Below are positions 14,478 through 15,571 of a stretch of 15,571 nt of DNA, one piece after another. Position numbers and translations under genes: made by a program. How positions within the stretch are numbered: position 1 is the stretch's first letter; each line of letters begins with the position of its first letter. This DNA is from an uncultured Lachnospiraceae bacterium (lineage in GTDB: Bacteria > Bacillota_A > Clostridia > Lachnospirales > Lachnospiraceae), in the NCBI GenBank assembly GCA_910588595.1, contig CAJUQU010000012.1, positions 2,863 to 18,433 of the forward strand, in the 5' to 3' direction. A model generated the notes under the pieces. It made no database searches. It saw only the letters and a program-made list of their open reading frames with translations, and was not told the DNA's origin.

Positions 14478-14969
14478 ATGGATGATTTGAAAATTTACCG
14501 CAGACGCATGATACCTGATGAATGCATATTGTTGAAGGACGATATCATTCTCGAGAGAACACCGGACCGGATCATCACCAAGTGGAACACGCTCAAACCC
14601 CGGCGCGATTTTCATCACGGTTACTCCTGCTATTACCTGAATCTCGGATACAAAGTGAGCAAATTTTACCGCGAGGATGACACACTACTGTACTGGTACT
14701 GCGATATTGTGGATTATAGATATCAGGAAGCAGAAAATGCACTGATCGTCACGGATCTTCTTGCCGATGTGGTCATCTACCCTGACGGCTATATCAAAGT
14801 GCTTGATGTCAATGAGCTTGCCATCGCTCTTGAAAAGAAACTGTGCGAACCGCAGGTCATCACACAGGCTTTGAGAAAGCTTGACAGCCTTCTAAACCTG
14901 ATCTATGATGACAAATTTGATACGCTGGCAGCCAATATTGAGAAATGGCTGAACCAGAACACAGTCTAA
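14478..14969 (+). CDS. DUF402 family protein (FomD/Ntdp-like fold)
   Basis: The only plus-strand gene, 163 residues. It fits the DUF402 pattern: YYLNLGYKVSKFYREDDTLLYWYCDI leading into a barrel (split here only by description), then DLLADVVIYPDG (93-104), VLDVNEL (108-114) and a C-terminal helical region. The acidic residues D76, D93, D97, D110 and E113 are where the family carries its metal-binding carboxylates; characterised members cleave nucleoside tri/diphosphates or related substrates. The substrate here is unknown. AAAGGAGA stands 7 nt before the ATG. It is divergent from the FIST operon and shares a leader element with it. It is followed by a weak hairpin and a DnaA-box cluster. Confidence 0.8.
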   Translation: MDDLKIYRRRMIPDECILLKDDIILERTPDRIITKWNTLKPRRDFHHGYSCYYLNLGYKVSKFYREDDTLLYWYCDIVDYRYQEAENALIVTDLLADVVIYPDGYIKVLDVNELAIALEKKLCEPQVITQALRKLDSLLNLIYDDKFDTLAANIEKWLNQNTV

Positions 14970-14986
14970 GACTCCTTTGAACGCAG

Positions 14987-15010
14987 ATGCCGGCGCGATG
15001 GCACCGGCAT
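14987..15010 (+). terminator. Possible weak terminator after the DUF402 gene
   Basis: ATGCCGG and CCGGCAT form a 7-bp GC-rich stem with a 10-nt loop, starting 18 bp after the stop codon. It is followed by AAGTTTCC, a poor U-tract. It may terminate inefficiently or just protect the 3' end. Confidence 0.4.
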
Positions 15011-15012
15011 AA

Positions 15013-15067
15013 GTTTCCACATATTATTCACATACTTATCCACATGTTATCCACAACATGTGAACAA
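15013..15067 (+). other. Cluster of DnaA boxes
   Basis: Two perfect DnaA boxes TTATCCACA lie at 15036-15044 and 15047-15055. TTATTCACA at 15024-15032 fits the TTWTNCACA consensus, giving start spacings of 12 and 11 bp, about one helical turn. Weaker matches are GTTTCCACA at 15013-15021 and, on the other strand, TTGTTCACA at 15059-15067. The three good boxes point the same way. No dnaA or dnaN gene is nearby, so a DnaA-titration or regulatory site is more likely than the replication origin. Confidence 0.7.
15041..15062. other. Inverted repeat overlapping the DnaA boxes
   Basis: CACATGTT and AACATGTG are perfect 8-bp inverted arms around ATCCAC. The left arm overlaps both perfect DnaA boxes. 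It could be a regulator's operator, a small hairpin, or a by-product of the box arrangement. Confidence 0.55.
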
Positions 15068-15090
15068 ATCGTTATATATGACACTTTTTG

Positions 15091-15119
15091 AGGGGAACTG
15101 TGCCTCACACAGTCCCCCT
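15091..15119. terminator. Hairpin between convergent genes
   Basis: ACTGTG (15097-15102) and CACAGT (15108-15113) pair around a 5-nt loop, and GGGG with CCCC extends the stem to about 10-11 bp with single-base bulges. It starts a few bases after the stop of the permease at 15123. In the leftward transcript it is followed by CAAAAAG, and in the rightward one by CTCTGTC, so neither side has a good U-tract. It is a plausible transcript end but not a canonical terminator. Confidence 0.4.
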
Positions 15120-15122
15120 CTG

Positions 15123-15571
15123 TCAATCCTCTGTTTTATTGACAATACTGTAATACGTCCTCGAAGTCATCCCGTACACCAGCGAGTAGACCACTGCAAA
15201 CAAAAGATACGTGACCACCATCACCCTGATCATCAGCGGTCTGTTGTCCGCGACCACCATCTTCTGCATCATGTAGACAATATTTGACGTAAAAGCCAGG
15301 TGTACTCCCGCGACGAGCAGCGGCAGGGCAAACACGGTAAGCATCTGTGAGTTGATGCTGTTTTTGATCTCCTTTTGGGTCATGCCGACCTTGCGCATGA
15401 TGGAAAAACGCCTCTGGTCCTCATAGCCTTCCGATATCTGTTTGTAGTACATGATGAGCGCCGTCACCGCGATAAACACGCTGTCCATGACCACCGCGAT
15501 GAACAGCACCGCGCCGGCGAGCGCATAGTAGTTCTCCCCTCTCTCCAGCTTTAGAAAGCTCATCGTCTTCT
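15123..15571 (-). CDS. FtsX/BceB-like ABC transporter permease, C-terminal part
   Basis: The 3' end of a permease gene; the frame stays open to the window edge, so the start lies outside. The 149 visible residues form a C-terminal FtsX core: three membrane helices (GAVLFIAVVMDSVFIAVTAL, MLTVFALPLLVAGVHLAF, VMVVTYLLFAVVYSLVYG) and the cytoplasmic signature RRFSIMRKVGMTQKEIK, which contacts the ATPase. The pattern is like BceB-type permeases of peptide-antibiotic detoxification systems, but the large extracellular domain that would confirm this is not in view. It is not closely similar to the permease at 135-2513. Confidence 0.85.
   Translation of the reverse strand, partial: KTMSFLKLERGENYYALAGAVLFIAVVMDSVFIAVTALIMYYKQISEGYEDQRRFSIMRKVGMTQKEIKNSINSQMLTVFALPLLVAGVHLAFTSNIVYMMQKMVVADNRPLMIRVMVVTYLLFAVVYSLVYGMTSRTYYSIVNKTED

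Noticed and set aside
15013..15067. Replication origin oriC
   Set aside because: DnaA boxes are few, there is no nearby dnaA, dnaN, recF or gyrase gene, and only a short AT-rich stretch (around 15066-15080) is present.

Overview
The window looks like chromosomal DNA of a Gram-positive anaerobe of the Clostridia, most likely a Lachnospiraceae-type gut bacterium. The reasons are the gene order of the F-type ATP synthase operon (a small AtpZ-like protein, then I, B, E, F, H, A, G, D, C), strong AGGAGG-type ribosome binding sites, consensus TATAAT promoters, FtsX-type permeases and a FIST/HD-GYP signalling locus. The species assignment is inference. Almost everything is read from the minus strand; only one gene (14478-14969) is read from the plus strand.

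Layout, left to right. Positions 1-198 hold a 99-bp direct repeat that duplicates the 3' end of an ABC-transporter permease gene (135-2513, minus). Next comes an intrinsic terminator (2688-2727) that closes the ATP synthase operon. That operon runs leftward from a near-consensus promoter at 10555-10583 through atpZ-like, atpI, atpB, atpE, atpF, atpH, atpA, atpG, atpD and atpC (10504 down to 2745). All eight structural subunits are present and look intact. The c subunit carries the full set of Na+-coordinating residues known from Ilyobacter-type rings, so the enzyme is predicted to be Na+-coupled. Six of the seven gaps longer than 25 bp in the operon contain a dyad or hairpin that can be seen by eye, and the atpG-atpD gap holds nine tandem 24-bp hairpin repeats with compensatory base changes.

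Upstream of the ATP synthase lies a separate leftward signalling operon (14311 down to 10680): a FIST-domain sensor, a soluble methyl-accepting-type signalling protein broken by a frameshift, a stand-alone Hpt phosphotransfer protein, and a REC-HD-GYP protein predicted to hydrolyse cyclic di-GMP. The set can be read as sensor, signalling coil, phosphotransfer and c-di-GMP output, but no histidine kinase is encoded here. A divergent DUF402 gene (14478-14969) shares a TGATCA-containing leader element with the FIST gene. Behind it, an intergenic region contains a tight cluster of DnaA boxes (about 15013-15067) and further dyads. The window ends inside the 3' part of a second, unrelated FtsX/BceB-like permease (15123-15571, minus).

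The points most worth a second look are the covarying hairpin array inside the atp operon, the two stacked hairpins between atpD and atpC (one terminator-like), the DnaA-box cluster, the FIST-MCP-Hpt-HD-GYP module with its frameshift, and the duplicated permease tail.
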